Part shown: positions 1 through 13,207 of the stretch, in pieces | Layout: the number at the start of each line of letters is the position of its first letter | Position numbering within the stretch: position 1 is the first letter of the stretch | Source: Spirodela intermedia | Taxonomy: Eukaryota > Streptophyta > Magnoliopsida > Alismatales > Araceae | Assembly (NCBI GenBank): GCA_902729315.2 | Contig: LR746268.1 | Coordinates: 5,501,501-5,565,500, forward strand | DNA: 64,000 nt | Direction of reading: 5' to 3' | Notes under the pieces: model-generated | Databases searched by the model: none | What the model was told of the DNA's origin: nothing | The model's input: only the letters and a program-made list of their open reading frames with translations | Translations under genes and position numbers: made by a program

Positions 1-628
1 GAAAGGATCAGCTAGATGCAATGTGCTGGATTTTTTTTCTCTCATTTTTCAAGTAGTTGCACTGAGCACTTTCATAGAATCGATGTATTGAGCTAGTCAT
101 AAGCAAACTTAACAGTTTTCATGGCTCCATCTAGTTTTAACACCCACTTTAGTATAAAAATTTCAACAAGATACTAAAAGTAACGACATTACCCAAAGTC
201 AAGAACATATATTTATGGCGTCATAAACTGGTGATCATCCGGCCCGAGACAAAAGATGATTCCTTGCAGAATCATGCCACTGGCTGATGAAGCACATGAT
301 TCCACATAGAGTACAGACTAAAGCCCTGCATCTTCTGATGCCCTTCTTTGATACCTCCACCCCAGAATAATACGGTAGGGAATGGCCTACGGACTACAAT
401 AATGTAGCTTTACAAATAATGTTACTGTCCTGCAAACTAAGTAATCCAGACACATACATATTAGGATCAGTCAATTTGCATAGGTAAAGCTTTTTAAGTG
501 GAGTGTGTAGCAACCATTGGTCCTGGATCATTCTACCCGGTATGGATTAACAGTAGTCCGCAAGATATACGAGCTGCCCTTCATACAAATGCAGCTTACA
601 GAATATTCTCCAAAAATACAGAAAATAC

Positions 629-3600
629 CTGCGATCGGAGGACTTCTTTGTATGTTCCAATTTCCCTCAGTGCAATTGTAAATTTTGTCATGACTGGCCC
701 TAAAATAAAAAACGAAATTTCCAGAAAAATAAAATCAAGCACCGAAATTCAATGACGGCACAAAAGCACAACCAGAAATAAATAAATCTTACGAGCTTCA
801 TCATAAAGAGGCTTATTGCAAGGAGTAACCAAAGCTAGGGATAGAAACTGAAAACTGAAATAATCTTAAGGAAATGTAGCATATAATGCTCGTCTCTGAA
901 AGGGGATAGTACCGCATGGTGATTGCTACAGAAAAAGTAGAAGATTAGCACGTAAAAAATCAGCTCGCAAAAGAAAAAAGTCTCCCAATGCACGAACAAG
1001 AAGCATACTCCCAAAGCGAAGCATACTCCATGATCACTCTTGTACACTAGCTAAGATAGCATAGCATCTTCAATCAACCAAGAGGTCAACGGTTTAATAA
1101 AGTGGCTATTTCGTTCCATCTAAATAGCCCAAATACTGGACGCAGAATGACCCACTAAACTACATGATCTCTCTTGATATTCCAACACCACTTTCAATTT
1201 GCCACGTGCCAAATTCAGAGCAGAAGCAATGCCCATGGAATAGGTGGTCATTAGCCCTCTTCTTCAAACCCACAAAGACAGCAAGGAGTATTGAAGCTGA
1301 GAAGAAGAAAGATACGCGATCACATGTAGGAAGTTGGCCATGTGAAGCTCTCCATTTGAAACATTTCAAATTCCGAGGAGATGAGACGCCCCAAACTAGA
1401 TGATTCATATGATGTTTGATGCCCCCATCATTAGTCATGAAATAAGCTGGTTTAGGTAAAAGTTTGTCACCTCTTCGCCATTTCTAATTTCGTGAATTTA
1501 ATTCCGACCCATGCAGCAATAGCCCAATAAGAAAGCCTTGAAGATCTATTAATATCCCTGTCTCTTCGCCATGCATATTCCTTCAGAATCTAGGCAACAT
1601 CCTTCCGTTTTATTAGGGTCAAAAGCCTTGGCCACTGTTACGAGTGGATCCTCTACTACTTCACATAACCTTGGGAAACAAACATGGAAGGATGTGATAC
1701 GAAGCTTTACGCAAAAATTAGAGGTAAAAGCACTCTACGTGAAAGCCCCACCAAAGCAGCATCAAGGAGAGACATTTTTTACATAAAAACAGTTTCAGAA
1801 GTGCCGCTTATGGAAAAAAACATTGTAATAATAACCATGGGTACCTTCAATTAACAGAACATTGGACTCCTCCATTTACGAAAGGAAAAGTATATTAGAT
1901 TTGGCAGTCATGAAAGGACATTTTGACTGAATCAAGAAGTTAGAGAGTGCAGTCCTTGCATGCATCACATGTACAGCGACACAACTGGATGACACGATTA
2001 TAGTTTGACACGACATTCCAAGAAAAACCTATTTAAAACTTAATGATATAGAATAATAGTCATCAACAAGAAATAGTTTAATATCATCTAGTTGATGGGA
2101 TTCAACACGAGATGAATACAAATGTCTGAAACCATCTGCCCCCATCCAAAGAAAAGAATGCATACCATCTACCTTTGCCCAAATAAACAAGGGTAATGAC
2201 AAGAAACTATGAAATTTGTGAGTAGTGCTCCAACAAGGAAAAGTTTAAGGTCAAAGGCATCATCTATTCCCTTCATTGAATATCTAGGCTTGATAATCAA
2301 AGTTCACGTCCACTCTCTGTAAACACGTAGCAAGGAAAACCTTGCTGAAAATGTCAATTTTAATGAATTCTAGCCCTACCCCCATTTTGAGCCCAACAAG
2401 CTCAGTCCGACATAACAGATTCGATCTGTGTTTCCATTGACACTGGGGGGAAGCCTACACGGCGTTGGTGTTGCATATTGTAAAAATCGTCAAAAGGTTG
2501 CTAAGAAAATCATCAAATATGAATCATATGGGAAAATGAATTCCCACAATGTGCGTGGAAACAAAGAGCAGATACTAAAGTGATTCTAAATAATTCACCT
2601 GATTTACTGAACTAAGCTTAGTTCAAAACATTTCCCATAAAAGCTTCCACTTGGGAGGAGACAGTGATATTCATAAACCGCGAAATGAAACTCAGGGCAC
2701 AACATCCTAAAAGGACTCCATCTGAGATGAAAACAGCACATAGAAACAGCAGATTATGACACCAGATAAAAGACCAACCTCCAAAAGCAACACTGATGGG
2801 ATCATTATGGCCGCCTCCAAACATTTCAAGAGAACTAGCAAAAGCAATATCCCCATCGTATCCTTCACCAAGACCTTCCCTGAAAATAAAAAAGGAACTA
2901 TAAACACAATGAAATTCAGAGAAAAAAGGATAACGCCAGCGTCTTTTTGTATGGCCGATAGAGATAATTTAGTAAATGTCGGCATGATCTATCATGTACA
3001 TGAAAGCAGACTAAGAAAAATTTAGATGAAACGAGTCAAGGTATTGAACATTTCTGGCATATGACATATGAAGCTTTGTAAGACAGATTTATTAAAATTT
3101 GCCACAAGCAATGCATTCAGGAATATAATACCGCAGAGTGGAATCGTCGATCTCCACAAAGCTGTTTACGAATTTCTTCTGTGGAATTGACAGCAAAGAA
3201 AATGTGGCCATAGAGATGATGGATTTTAGTGACTGGTTACAGAACTTAATGCAAAGTGAAAATTTGAGGACCTCTCTTTCTGAAGCTTATTGATCTCCCT
3301 GATATGATAACAGAGCCTCCATCACTAATGAGAAAAATTTGGTAAATGCAAGTTCATACAAGCCGAAGTTTCCTAATGTAATAGTGTAAAAGATTGTATC
3401 TGAGCATCTGTATGCACGTGGACTGGGAGATAGTGTGATTTTAGTAATGAGTGAGCCCACGGGTCAAAAAAGTGAGACAGAGGTCACAATCGAATAAGGA
3501 TATCAGATACCAGTAAGGATTTTAAGAATACCAGAGAGATCGAAAAAGAAATTACACAGAGTGAAGCTATTACAGTCTAAACCCCAAAATAACGGATTCA

Positions 3601-4947
3601 GAAAGGCAATGAAGTATCTTGCAAAGAAAGACGGATACCTTGCCAGTGTCATAGCAACAGTAATGGTTCTCTACGTAATACTAAGAAGAAATTTCCCATA
3701 TAACTGTATAAATGAGAAATTTACACCTTGGAAAAAATATCTAAAATGATGGAAAAGGGGACATACGTATACTTCCGACATCCTTTATAAAATTTTAGAC
3801 TTCTTTCCCTTAGTAATTCTGCACTTTCCTCGAGCGACTGTATCTGTTTTCAATATAAAAATTAAAATTAAAGAAGAGAAAATTAGTAACGAAAGGAAAA
3901 AAATTAAACGTTGCCGTGAAATGAAAAATAACAGCATTTGCATTAAAAATAGCACAGTGAACATCCCTCAACGTGCCTCACGACTACGAGTTACCTGAGA
4001 TTGAACTTTTTGGAGTGGTGTGGTATAGAGAAACAAAGGGTTCAATGTGAGAATTATTTTGGTCAAGACGTTTAAGGTCTTAAGAACATTCCCAACTGAC
4101 GCAGGTTAATGACGTGATTAATTGGTTCACCGTCATATTGTACTGTTCTCTGGGAAAAGAAACGAAACAAAAGTGTATATAATCACTCGGAATCTGTTAA
4201 CTTTACATTTGATGGGGGTTAGGACAGCAATTGATTCTAAAGACCAATATTTATTATTATTCCTCCCAGTATTAACCTTGTTATTATTTCAAATTTTTCA
4301 AAGGAATGAATGTCGGTGTCCTTAGAAACGGTCACACATTTATCCATTGAAGTCATCAAAGCAGAAACTAGCAAGATGGGCGTTCTCAAAGAATGGAAGA
4401 TGCTTTAGCAGAAACATTGAAGCTTATGATACCACATTTCCCGATGAAATACTTTGTTCTTGTCAACTAGGGCATCATCGACTCCGTAACCGTTTCCATT
4501 GGTTTTTCTATGCCACAAACTTATGATGCCTGAACGTCACTGACGAGATGTTTATCATTGGTTCTTCACAAGACGATGCGAATCTCGTTCGCGAAGTTCA
4601 CACAAGTGCAAGCCTTCACGTACCATGCTCATGTTTTCGTACTTCAGAAGCCGGGTTCAGATTCAGAAGCAAATACGACGCGTAAAACACATCAAACGGA
4701 GAGAAATGTCGAGCAAATGCGGTCAGAGACAAGACCAACACGAGTAACATCCACCGAGAAAATGGACTTCTGCAAACATAAATGAAAAAGAAAACAAAAA
4801 TGGAAGCATCCCTTTCGAGAGCGAGCAATAAAAATTTGAAGAAAACCTAAGCTACAGGCAAACATAAAATAGGAAAAAAAAGCCACTCGAGGGGGCACAT
4901 ACCTGCTTCCGAAACATTGGAGAGTCGTCGAGCTTGGTGAAATACAT
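629..4947 (-). CDS. AGD3: ARF-GAP with BAR, PH and ankyrin domains, AGD3/VAN3-like (5' part, truncated by window edge)
   Basis: Four coding exons are visible on the minus strand: 4903-4947, 3767-3843, 2779-2879 and 629-699. All have GT-AG borders and matching phases, and together they give 98 residues. The protein starts MYFTKLDDSPMFRKQ, then carries LKFYKGCRKYTEGLGEGYDG, MFGGGHNDPISVAFGG and PVMTKFTIALREIGTYKEVL. These match the beginning of the BAR domain of plant ACAP-type ARF GTPase-activating proteins (AGD1-4; AGD3 is VAN3/SCARFACE). The family stimulates GTP hydrolysis on ARF at trans-Golgi and plasma-membrane vesicles, and VAN3 acts in auxin-dependent vein patterning. The PH, ARF-GAP and ankyrin parts would lie left of base 1. 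Intron 3 is about 2.1 kb. No further exon is seen in 1-628. AGD3 is the closest member by memory; assignment to AGD1, 2 or 4 is not excluded. Confidence 0.85.
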
Positions 4948-5671
4948 TTTGACGCTTTGATCTTGTTACTTCCCCTCGGAAATAAATCCTCATCAACGAA
5001 CCGCCCCAAAAACCCTTCCTCTCGCCACCGAGAATCAAGCCAAGCTGACCTTCAAACCGACCAACCTTCTGAGTCCTCGAGGAAAAGGCCGACGTGTGTA
5101 AGATCGGCCACCATCCTTTCCCTGCGCAACTCCGCAATGTCCCCTACACCTCTCCACTCTTTCATTAATGGCCAGTCCATGGAACCCCCACAATGTGCCG
5201 GACACCTCTCCGATCACTCCACGACACGAACGCGAGAGTACCCGGAGCTCGAGATTTCGGGACCCTCGGGACGTACGAGCGAGACAAGAGACGGAAACCT
5301 AGAACCGGCAACCGCAACACGATCGAGTGGGAGAGACCAAAGGGGAGGAGCAATGCATACGGACCCGCGGCTCGATCTGGGCAGTCTCTCTGCTCAGAGG
5401 CCCCTCGCAGAGACAGAGAGGGAAAACGAGAGAAAAGAAAAGGGGAAAAGTAGAAACGAAAGGAAGAGCAAGACGCCATTTTTCATCATTTCTTTTTCCA
5501 TGTTGACCGCCGGTGAAGACGGCCTCCCGAGTCGGGGAATCGGATACCAACTCGCCCCAACTCGTTACAACTACACACCCCCTATAAAAGCCATATAAAT
5601 ATCGATCCATCAGTACCCATCACGCACCCAACTCCTACCTCTCTCCTTCTAGCACGAAGGTACTATCATAT

Positions 5672-5706
<35 letters not shown>

Positions 5707-5957
5707 ATTACAGTACTCATTACACCCAAGAGCGCATAGAAAACTGGCCATAGACCAGCCATTGCGTCATGAGTTCCGTGCGCAGAGAGAACGCCAACGT
5801 AACAAGCAAGAAAACCGCCGCACCACCCCCACTTCTTATCCTCCCAAGTAGACCGGTTCATCGTCCTATCTATATGAAACTCTTCCGCATGCCGTATAAT
5901 TCTCCCCCATTCGCGAGTTTTAAAATAATATAATAAAAAATAGGGGTTGTACAATAA
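4948..5957. other. spacer: 5' leader/promoter of the AGD3-like gene and 3' flank of the GT29 gene
   Basis: Both flanking genes are on the minus strand, so this 1-kb stretch holds the upstream region of one and the 3' UTR of the other. Open frames here (4957-5598 on plus, several on minus) are GC-rich, overlap each other and show no known domain. A plus-strand TATA-like CCTATAAAAG at about 5580 leads into no recognisable plus-strand gene. Confidence 0.5.
5673..5704. repeat. (CT)n microsatellite
   Basis: An uninterrupted run of CT dinucleotides, about 16 units, lies in the spacer between the GT29 3' end and the AGD3-like 5' end. Confidence 0.97.
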
Positions 5958-8900
5958 TTAAGAAGGGAGGGCGTGCCTGACGCAGACGAGGTCATCCAGC
6001 TTGTTGCCGTCCATCTTGTAGAGAGAGACGCCCTTCAATTGGGTGAAGTGCTCTTGGGCCTCCTTCCTCAGGCTCTTAAAGGGCATGGTCTCCCACTTGC
6101 TGTAGTTGGAGTCCCTCCGGGTCTGGCTCATGTCGGTCGAGCCGGAGATCGGACCCGGGGACGCCGGGTCAACCTGGCCCCAAACCCGGCACCGGCCGAA
6201 TGGGCCGGGGTCGGCGACTCGGCCCGTTTTGGCCCGCACGGCGGCGGCGTAGGCGCGGCCTATGGCGTCCCTGCTCGGCACGTCCGACCAGCTCTGCTTC
6301 CTCGCTGCCTTCATCGGTGAATGAATCCTGATGACCTGCGGCACTCCAGAGGAATTAGCGGGTGATTTGAAGCTGGGGAAGGAAGAGGATGATAAGGTGG
6401 GGGAGTTACCCCCAAGCACTCCAGGAGTTGATAGTATGCTCTCCCTTGTAGAGGGTTGTGTCCCTTCTTGGGGGCCGAGAAGTATCGGGTCCTGCAGAAA
6501 GATATTATTTTGAGGATGCGGCAACAGAATCTCAGTCCCTTGTAAGCGTATTATGTTGGTTTTTTGCATAAATGGATACGTCACAGTAAGGTCCAATGGT
6601 GGTCGATGGTCCGGTAACTCCTAACACGGTATCAGGCTTCGCCTCATGTAAGTTGTCCTGGTCAGAGAGCCCAAAAGTCAACTAATGTGGACCAAGCAAA
6701 ATAGGGAATAGTCCACCCCACATTAGTGTTCTGCAGAAATGAATACGTGACGGTGAGGTCCAGTGGTGGTCCATTAGTTTTGAGATGTATGGTCCGGTAA
6801 CTCTAACACAGTACCAGAGTTCACCTCATGTAAATTGTCCTAGTCAGAGATCCCAAAAGTCAACTAATGTAGACCGAGTAATATGGAATAGTCCACCCCA
6901 CATTAGTTTTCTACGGAAATGAATACGTGACGGTAAGGTCCAATGGTCGCCGATTAGCTTTGAGCTGGGTGGTCCGGTAACTCTTAACACGGCATCAGAG
7001 TTTGCCTCATGTAAATTTTCCTAGTCAGAGATCCCAAAAGTCAGCTAATGTAGACCAAGTAATATGGAATAGTCCACCCCATATTAGTTTACTATACACA
7101 AACAAATTTCTGATCAAAAGGTCAATGGCTGTCGATCATCTCTATATAGAGTCCGCATCAAAAAGCCCAAAAGTCAAGTAATTATGGCGTATCAGTTGTC
7201 ACAGAGATAACCTTGTGATCATAAAGACAGATCTACTCCGGCTATAGACAATTGCTCTTGCGTAGGATTGCATTCCCAAGTTCTAAGTCTTATAAGGTGG
7301 GAACCTGAGAGGGAGTTGAGCATAGGAACAATGGCCGAGAAGGATAGGATAATTATGGAAAATGAGGAGATGAAACCATTTGATGAATATGTGATACTAT
7401 ATGAATAAAGCTAAATATATAGATAAACTATTCTTAGGCATTTGATTCATATGAACTGGATTATCAGCCCCAACTTTCGCTTGGTTCAGCGGCAGACTCA
7501 GATATGGGCCTTGAACAACTCCACGGAAGTATAATGCAGGTAAAACTATGAAAAATTGGACAGATAACTCTCACTAATCATTAATTTTTCTAGATCCAAC
7601 CATGGAGCACGATTATATTTTATTTTATTTTTTGAGTTTTCTAGTGATGAATGAAAATTAAAATAAAAGAATTTCTGGGCGAGTCAAATCAACCTCCATA
7701 AAATGAAATGAAAGGTCTGAATAAACTGAACTTACCATTCGGTGTAGCCAGGGTCCACCGTGAAACCATAGATATCAACGACATCACACATAGAGAGTGC
7801 TAGTTCAACGGATTTCATCCCTGTCCCTTTGGCCCCTCTCCTCAGGACTATTCCTTGGAAGAGATAAACTGGATTTGGGAGCTCCTGGATAGCACACCAG
7901 GTGGTTCAATACAGCAAGTAGAATCAGTTATTTTATCCAAAAAAAATAAAATCATCAACTAATTCATAGAGTTGAAACCATATAAAAGATTAAAAAATAA
8001 ATCATAAGTTATTTGATGAAAATTATCAGGATGTGACAGGGTGTTTTTGACGCTTGTTGGCAAGTTCTAGAAAAGCTCTTTAGACAGGAAAAAAGGGCAC
8101 ACAGTTCTCATGACACAGTTGGCAGCCAAAGAATCTCACCACCTTATGCATCGTGCAGTAAGTTCATAAAAAGGATAACTGTTTACAGAGTTATTCAGAC
8201 CTCGTTGTTTTGATGAATATAGAAGAGGACGAGCCTAATATAGGGATATAAGCTCGTCCGAGCAAATACAACTATCTGACAGAATGCCGCCACATTGTTC
8301 TATGATGATACGCTTAAAAGCCATGAGCACCGAGCAATTTGTGGAAAAAAATAAAGCCATAAACAATGTGCTGCTAGAGTTTTACCTTTATCATTTTATT
8401 GAAGTCTCTATGTGTCAAGCTTTTAATGATAAGTACCTCGTCAGCTGCAGAGAAATCAACGCTGAATGTTAGCTCAGCTGACGTTCGTAGATTAATCCCA
8501 GGACAGTTGATGCTGCCACCATTACCACTACTACTGCTACAACTACTACTAATACTAATAATAATAAATAAATAAATAAAGGTCAACAGAAGTGAAAATC
8601 ATCAAGCCACGCATTCATTAGTTCATTATGAAAAGAAAAATGGATAGAATAGTGCATAAGTACAACTGCGTGATTGGTGTCAATCTAAGATGACTCAAGT
8701 GCTTGATTAATAATCTAGTGTCTTAGTTCAATGTGGAGCAAAGCCTCCAAAGTGACTCAACAGAAATAACAGGAAAGATGAAATAGGTTGGTTTCCTATT
8801 TGACTGAGCTCCTTCCTGGAGAGGTCTGTGGTGGTAGAGGAAAATGAACACTTAGCATAGGATTGTCAGGGCTTGTAGAAACTAAGAGTTTCACAAACTG

Positions 8901-11900
8901 CTGTGTCAAAAGCCTGCATCTAATCCACTGGGCAAGAGTGCAAGGAATCCTGGGCACCTAAGGGGTAAGAGCATTGCCCGAAGACAGCTGATCTCCAGAA
9001 TAAAAGAACAAAGAAGGACGAGACAGTGTAGAAAATCGCCGACGGACAAGAGTGGGGTGGATAAAATACAGCACCTGGGCCCATTTGAAAGATTTCAAGT
9101 ATAAAATAGAATTATCCCATCCCTTCAAAAATTAAAACAGAATAGAATCATCCAGGAAACTTTAAGATAGAAAACATCAAGGACCATGATATAAAAGAAA
9201 ACAGGACGAAGGATCTGATGATTAAAAGACAGCAAGATGCAGACGTCTTGGGCATTGGAGATTAACTATAAACATGGTTAATGAGAATATCAGAGCATCA
9301 GGGGGACGAAAATTCCCCTACGCAACAGAGAAATGGGAATGGAAAAGCAAGTGGAAGGAATCGCATAGTCTTGAGGTTCCTCTTCCCTTGAAGACTCGAG
9401 ATGTTTTTGTGAAAGATAGGACATAATAGCCTTCCAATAGTCGCTTAACTAAAGAAGAGCCACAAAGCCTTTTGTGGCTTAAGGACAGAGATTATGGATC
9501 ATTTATTTTCTGGACAATCCTCACATATCATCACCTCCTCATAAAAATGTCAGCACAAAGGTATCCGCCACTTGGTTTCGCCAGCAACTGAAACGTTGCA
9601 ATTATCCGATATAGACCCTCCATAACCTAGACAAGTGAAGAAACTCCACTTATTCTTGTTTTGTATGCTCCTCATAAGGCACCAACTTATTTGTCGATGG
9701 ATCTTCTCGAATTATGTTGGATGCTATATGACATGACAGACATCCCCCGGATACCGATCACGCATCATCATGCAACACTCTCTCAGACGGATGTAGTTTA
9801 TCATTATGACACAATCAGACTGGTTTACAGAATAAAAACGAATCCTCTACATTTACAACATATGACGATTTGCCCTTACTGGAAAATGTAAACCAAGAAC
9901 CTTCAATGGTCTTCCAGAAGTTCAATGTCCCTAACTCTGTACAATGATCTGCCACTAGCATTTTTCATAACAAGCTCCAAAGATTGATACCTTGTACAAC
10001 TAGAAAAGGGACATGAAACTTCGCCCTCTCCCTGAGCATCATTATCGAATTTTAATCATGAAGCATGAGATGTTTCATCTTAGGTTTTCCAAGTCGAATA
10101 TGAGCATATTCGAAATAGAAACACGTAAATTGCTCGAAAAAACCCAACGGCCCAGATCATCAATTCATAAGCATGGACAGTGCGACAGATCACCAGAGTA
10201 CGGGGCATTATAAGGATAATACCTTCATGGAAGATCCACATGAATGAGAAGCAAAAAATTTCCATTTTTTCGTCACAAGATTCACGCTATTTGACGATGA
10301 ACTGTGAAGCATATCTTTAAGCACGGGTACTAGAAATTTGCCCAAGCTTCTTCAGCTACTCGGTGTTTCATTGAACAAATGAGAATCAGCATTAACAAAT
10401 AAATGAGATACGACTAGGGAATGGCCCTTTTCTTACTACTAGAAGTAAGAACCATTAGTTGGGATAATGATGATGAGATAGGAAGTACTGTCATGGCTCA
10501 TAGAAACACCTTGAGTGAAATTAGGAAACTAGATTATAAGGTTGCGTAGCCAATCATCTTTTCTCATATTTGAACTACTCAAGACCGTATTTTCTGTTTC
10601 CTTTTTCTCATTCCTTTTTCTCATTCCTTTTCATTTTTCCTTATTTAGGTCGGTCATCTTGTCATGGTGAGTTTTCTTAGAAATCTGGTGGCACACTGTG
10701 GACTAGATTACAGGAAGTATATTGTGCTTCAATAGGAAACTATCACAAAAGTTAAAATCAAGCTAGTAAGAGTAATTGGCCCCGAACCGGTTTAAAAATA
10801 ATTAAAAAAACATGCTGGAAAAAAAATAAAATCTCAACAGAACAAGTCACTGAAGTCCATGTTAACTCACAAGATCCTTCAAGGATAGCACCCATGTTCC
10901 TTGCAGCACCTCTAACCACAAGGCGAAAGTCCCTCTTTAAACCCACGTGCTTGGCGTATGTCTACGAAGGAGACTGTGTGAGTTGAAAAGCATTCCTCAT
11001 CTTATCAACAATGAAAATATTAGATCATTTTATGCACAGCAGATGGTCAGAATTCATAGAAACATGCAACCGGGCAAAAAAATGTCATGTTTGGGCAACT
11101 AATTGACTATAATCCAATATATATGGGACAAAAAAATGCTGCAAGCAACGTTTTTCTGTAACAAATCATGATTTCATAAATTTCTCACATGAATTTTATT
11201 TTTGGGTCTCAAAACTAACAAAATAAGATGAGCTTCCTTCTTTTTTTAACTTCAAAGTTGACATCAATTGGTAAATACTTGCCAGTCCAAGAATGTAATT
11301 CGTCCTACAATGTAATTCTTAATTTGTTCGCCAAATGATGTTAAAAAGGTTCAAAAGAGAGCAGTTTTATCACCTCATTGACAGGGGCCTCGTTGTCTCG
11401 AAAAACTGCATCATGCTTATCTATCTCCTCTCCAAATTCTGTCTTTAAGAGGTCCCCTGAGTTCCCAACAACTGCACATGACTGAAACTGGCGGGGGTGG
11501 AAAGGTGGTGTCGCTGGCAGGAGCAAATTTAGATGCTCCTCACAAAGAGAGCGATTGTAACATTTATCAGCACCCCTATCACCAAAAAGATTTCTCATCA
11601 TTGAACTACCTTGGACGCACCATTAGGAACCTGATAAAGAACAAACCATGAAAACAAGTTGATATCTTACAACTGTGCAATTCTCAGTGCAGCATATTTT
11701 AGCCATCCATCAGGTCGAGCATCAAGGTATTCTCTCGTCAACACTGTAGTCATATTTCGATACTGCAATTTCACGACGAATATCAGTACAGTAACTCTGA
11801 GAAAAGATAGTACTCCCACTTTCTCGAGAGAGAATCAATCTAAGGGCTGAGAATAGCATCCCTAACCTGTTCCCATAGTAGAATAGCATCACAGACATCA

Positions 11901-13207
11901 TATGTGTACTCGAGTGGCTCGTAAATTTTGAACTGTGCGTTGTACTGCGATGTACAAAAAGATGGAAGCAAGTCTAATTCAATGGTTCTTTTTCCATTCA
12001 GGATGTTGAAAACTAAAAGAAGAGGTGTACAATAACGCTTTACCCAGGTACTGTTTGTGCCCTCTGGGAATTTGAGGATTATTTTACAATAATCAACTAT
12101 GTGGGCAGTAAGTCCAAGTCCTCTGCTCGCCTAGATGTCGGTCACGATTATTAGGCACTCCAGTAGAGAACAACGAGAACAAAAATCAATTCAAAACAGG
12201 AAATCAAGAAAATAATTGATCCATCAAAAAAACAAGTTGTAATCGTACATTCAGAGCCAGTTTAGAAAACATAATTCTCCACAGATGGTTATTCCTCTCC
12301 TAGGTGTTCCTAAAGATCATCATCGGTGGGGAAAAAAAAGAAAAACTGTGGAGAGAAATATGTTTAGTAAATACTCAGGAAATTTATCATATTATTAGTA
12401 ATACAGAGAAAATTCCTCTTGATAACCAGCATGTACGCTTGAAATTTGCTAGCATTTTCTTGGGTTAAGACTACTAAGAGAGGCGTGTTGGAAATCTTCT
12501 AGTTTTTCGCCAGGATGGAGAAAGATAAGGGAAAATGGGAAAAACACAACGCATCGCATTTCTTGATTACTTTCACAGCTTCAGGAATACGAGAATGGTG
12601 ACCGTGAAAAAGAGAGGTGAGCCCGCACTGACACGTAATAATAATTATTTTCGTGCCGTGGAATTTGAGCTTGATTTTAATATCATTCACTGACGCAGTC
12701 CCAGATGGATGGATATTCAATTGCTGGAAGAAAACAGACAGAACCGCTACCACGAGATCATGCTCGTGCGGAAATGAAACATTATGGACCGGATGTAAAA
12801 ACGCATCGGTTCTTCAAAGATTCAGAAAACTTGAGAAACAAGGTAAAATTATGCGGAGTCCATAGCTACTACGGACACCAGATGGAGTAGATCCAAACAT
12901 CGAACCAAAGAAAATCAAGACAACCGAGGAGGCAAAATACCACGCATTGCTGGACTTGGGACTGGAAATCCGAAAGTATTTGAATATCCTCGCTCCGAAC
13001 AGAGATCGGCTCGTCCTCCCCCGATCCGCCGTCCGCAACAACCATCGACCCGAGCTTCCCCGATCCTCCATTTGCACTCGTTCTCCTGTCGGAGAAGAAA
13101 GTAAACTGTATGGAGAAGATGAGCACAGAGAAGATGAGGGCCGTGGACAGGAGGAGGAGGACGGTGGGCCGCCTGCTGACGGAGCTCTTCAGCCCGCCAA
13201 CTCTCAT
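5958..13207 (-). CDS. MGP2: sialyltransferase-like glycosyltransferase family 29 protein (MGP2/SIA1 type), complete
   Basis: Ten exons (minus): 12941-13207, 12044-12130, 11867-11944, 11671-11762, 11374-11575, 10871-10961, 8386-8444, 7736-7884, 6410-6491 and 5958-6335. They total 1485 nt, or 494 residues, with every phase matching. It is a type II Golgi-like protein: a short cytosolic N-terminus, a membrane anchor at about residues 15-38, then a lumenal catalytic region. Sialylmotif L is at about 206-240 ([20 protein letters not shown]), motif S at about 295-335 ([24 protein letters not shown]), and motif III is [11 protein letters not shown] near 352. The C-terminal [16 protein letters not shown] matches Arabidopsis MGP2/SIA1 (At1g08660, about 474 residues), needed for pollen germination and pollen-tube growth. 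Plants lack established sialic acid, so donor and acceptor are unknown. Intron 9 is only 74 nt; intron 8 holds a tandem repeat. Confidence 0.93.
6570..7096. repeat. three-copy tandem repeat (167-180 bp units) in GT29 intron 8
   Basis: Three diverged head-to-tail copies start at 6570, 6737 and 6917. Each begins AAATG(A/G)ATACGT, contains GGTCCGGTAACTC and CCTCATGTAA, and ends near TAGTCCACCCCA(C/T)ATTAGT. The first copy lacks about 15 bp in the first third. All lie inside the 1244-nt intron between GT29 exons 8 and 9. Confidence 0.9.
8515..8582. repeat. impure (ACT)n/(AAT)n/(AAAT)n simple repeat
   Basis: A run grading from ACT-type trinucleotides through ATA/ATAA to AAAT units, directly next to GT29 exon 7 inside intron 6. 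Confidence 0.8.

Noticed and set aside
1-628. Possible fifth exon of the AGD3-like gene
   Set aside because: I could not find the expected VEHxLNDRLLQF segment in any minus-strand frame; the stretch looks like intron.
4957-5598. 213-codon plus-strand open frame antisense to the AGD3-like 5' end
   Set aside because: It runs across the 5' leader of a well-supported minus-strand gene and its translation is low-complexity without a known domain.
5580-5600. TATA-like CCTATAAAAG followed by a CT-rich leader on the plus strand
   Set aside because: No plus-strand coding sequence follows; the next gene is on the minus strand and ends there.
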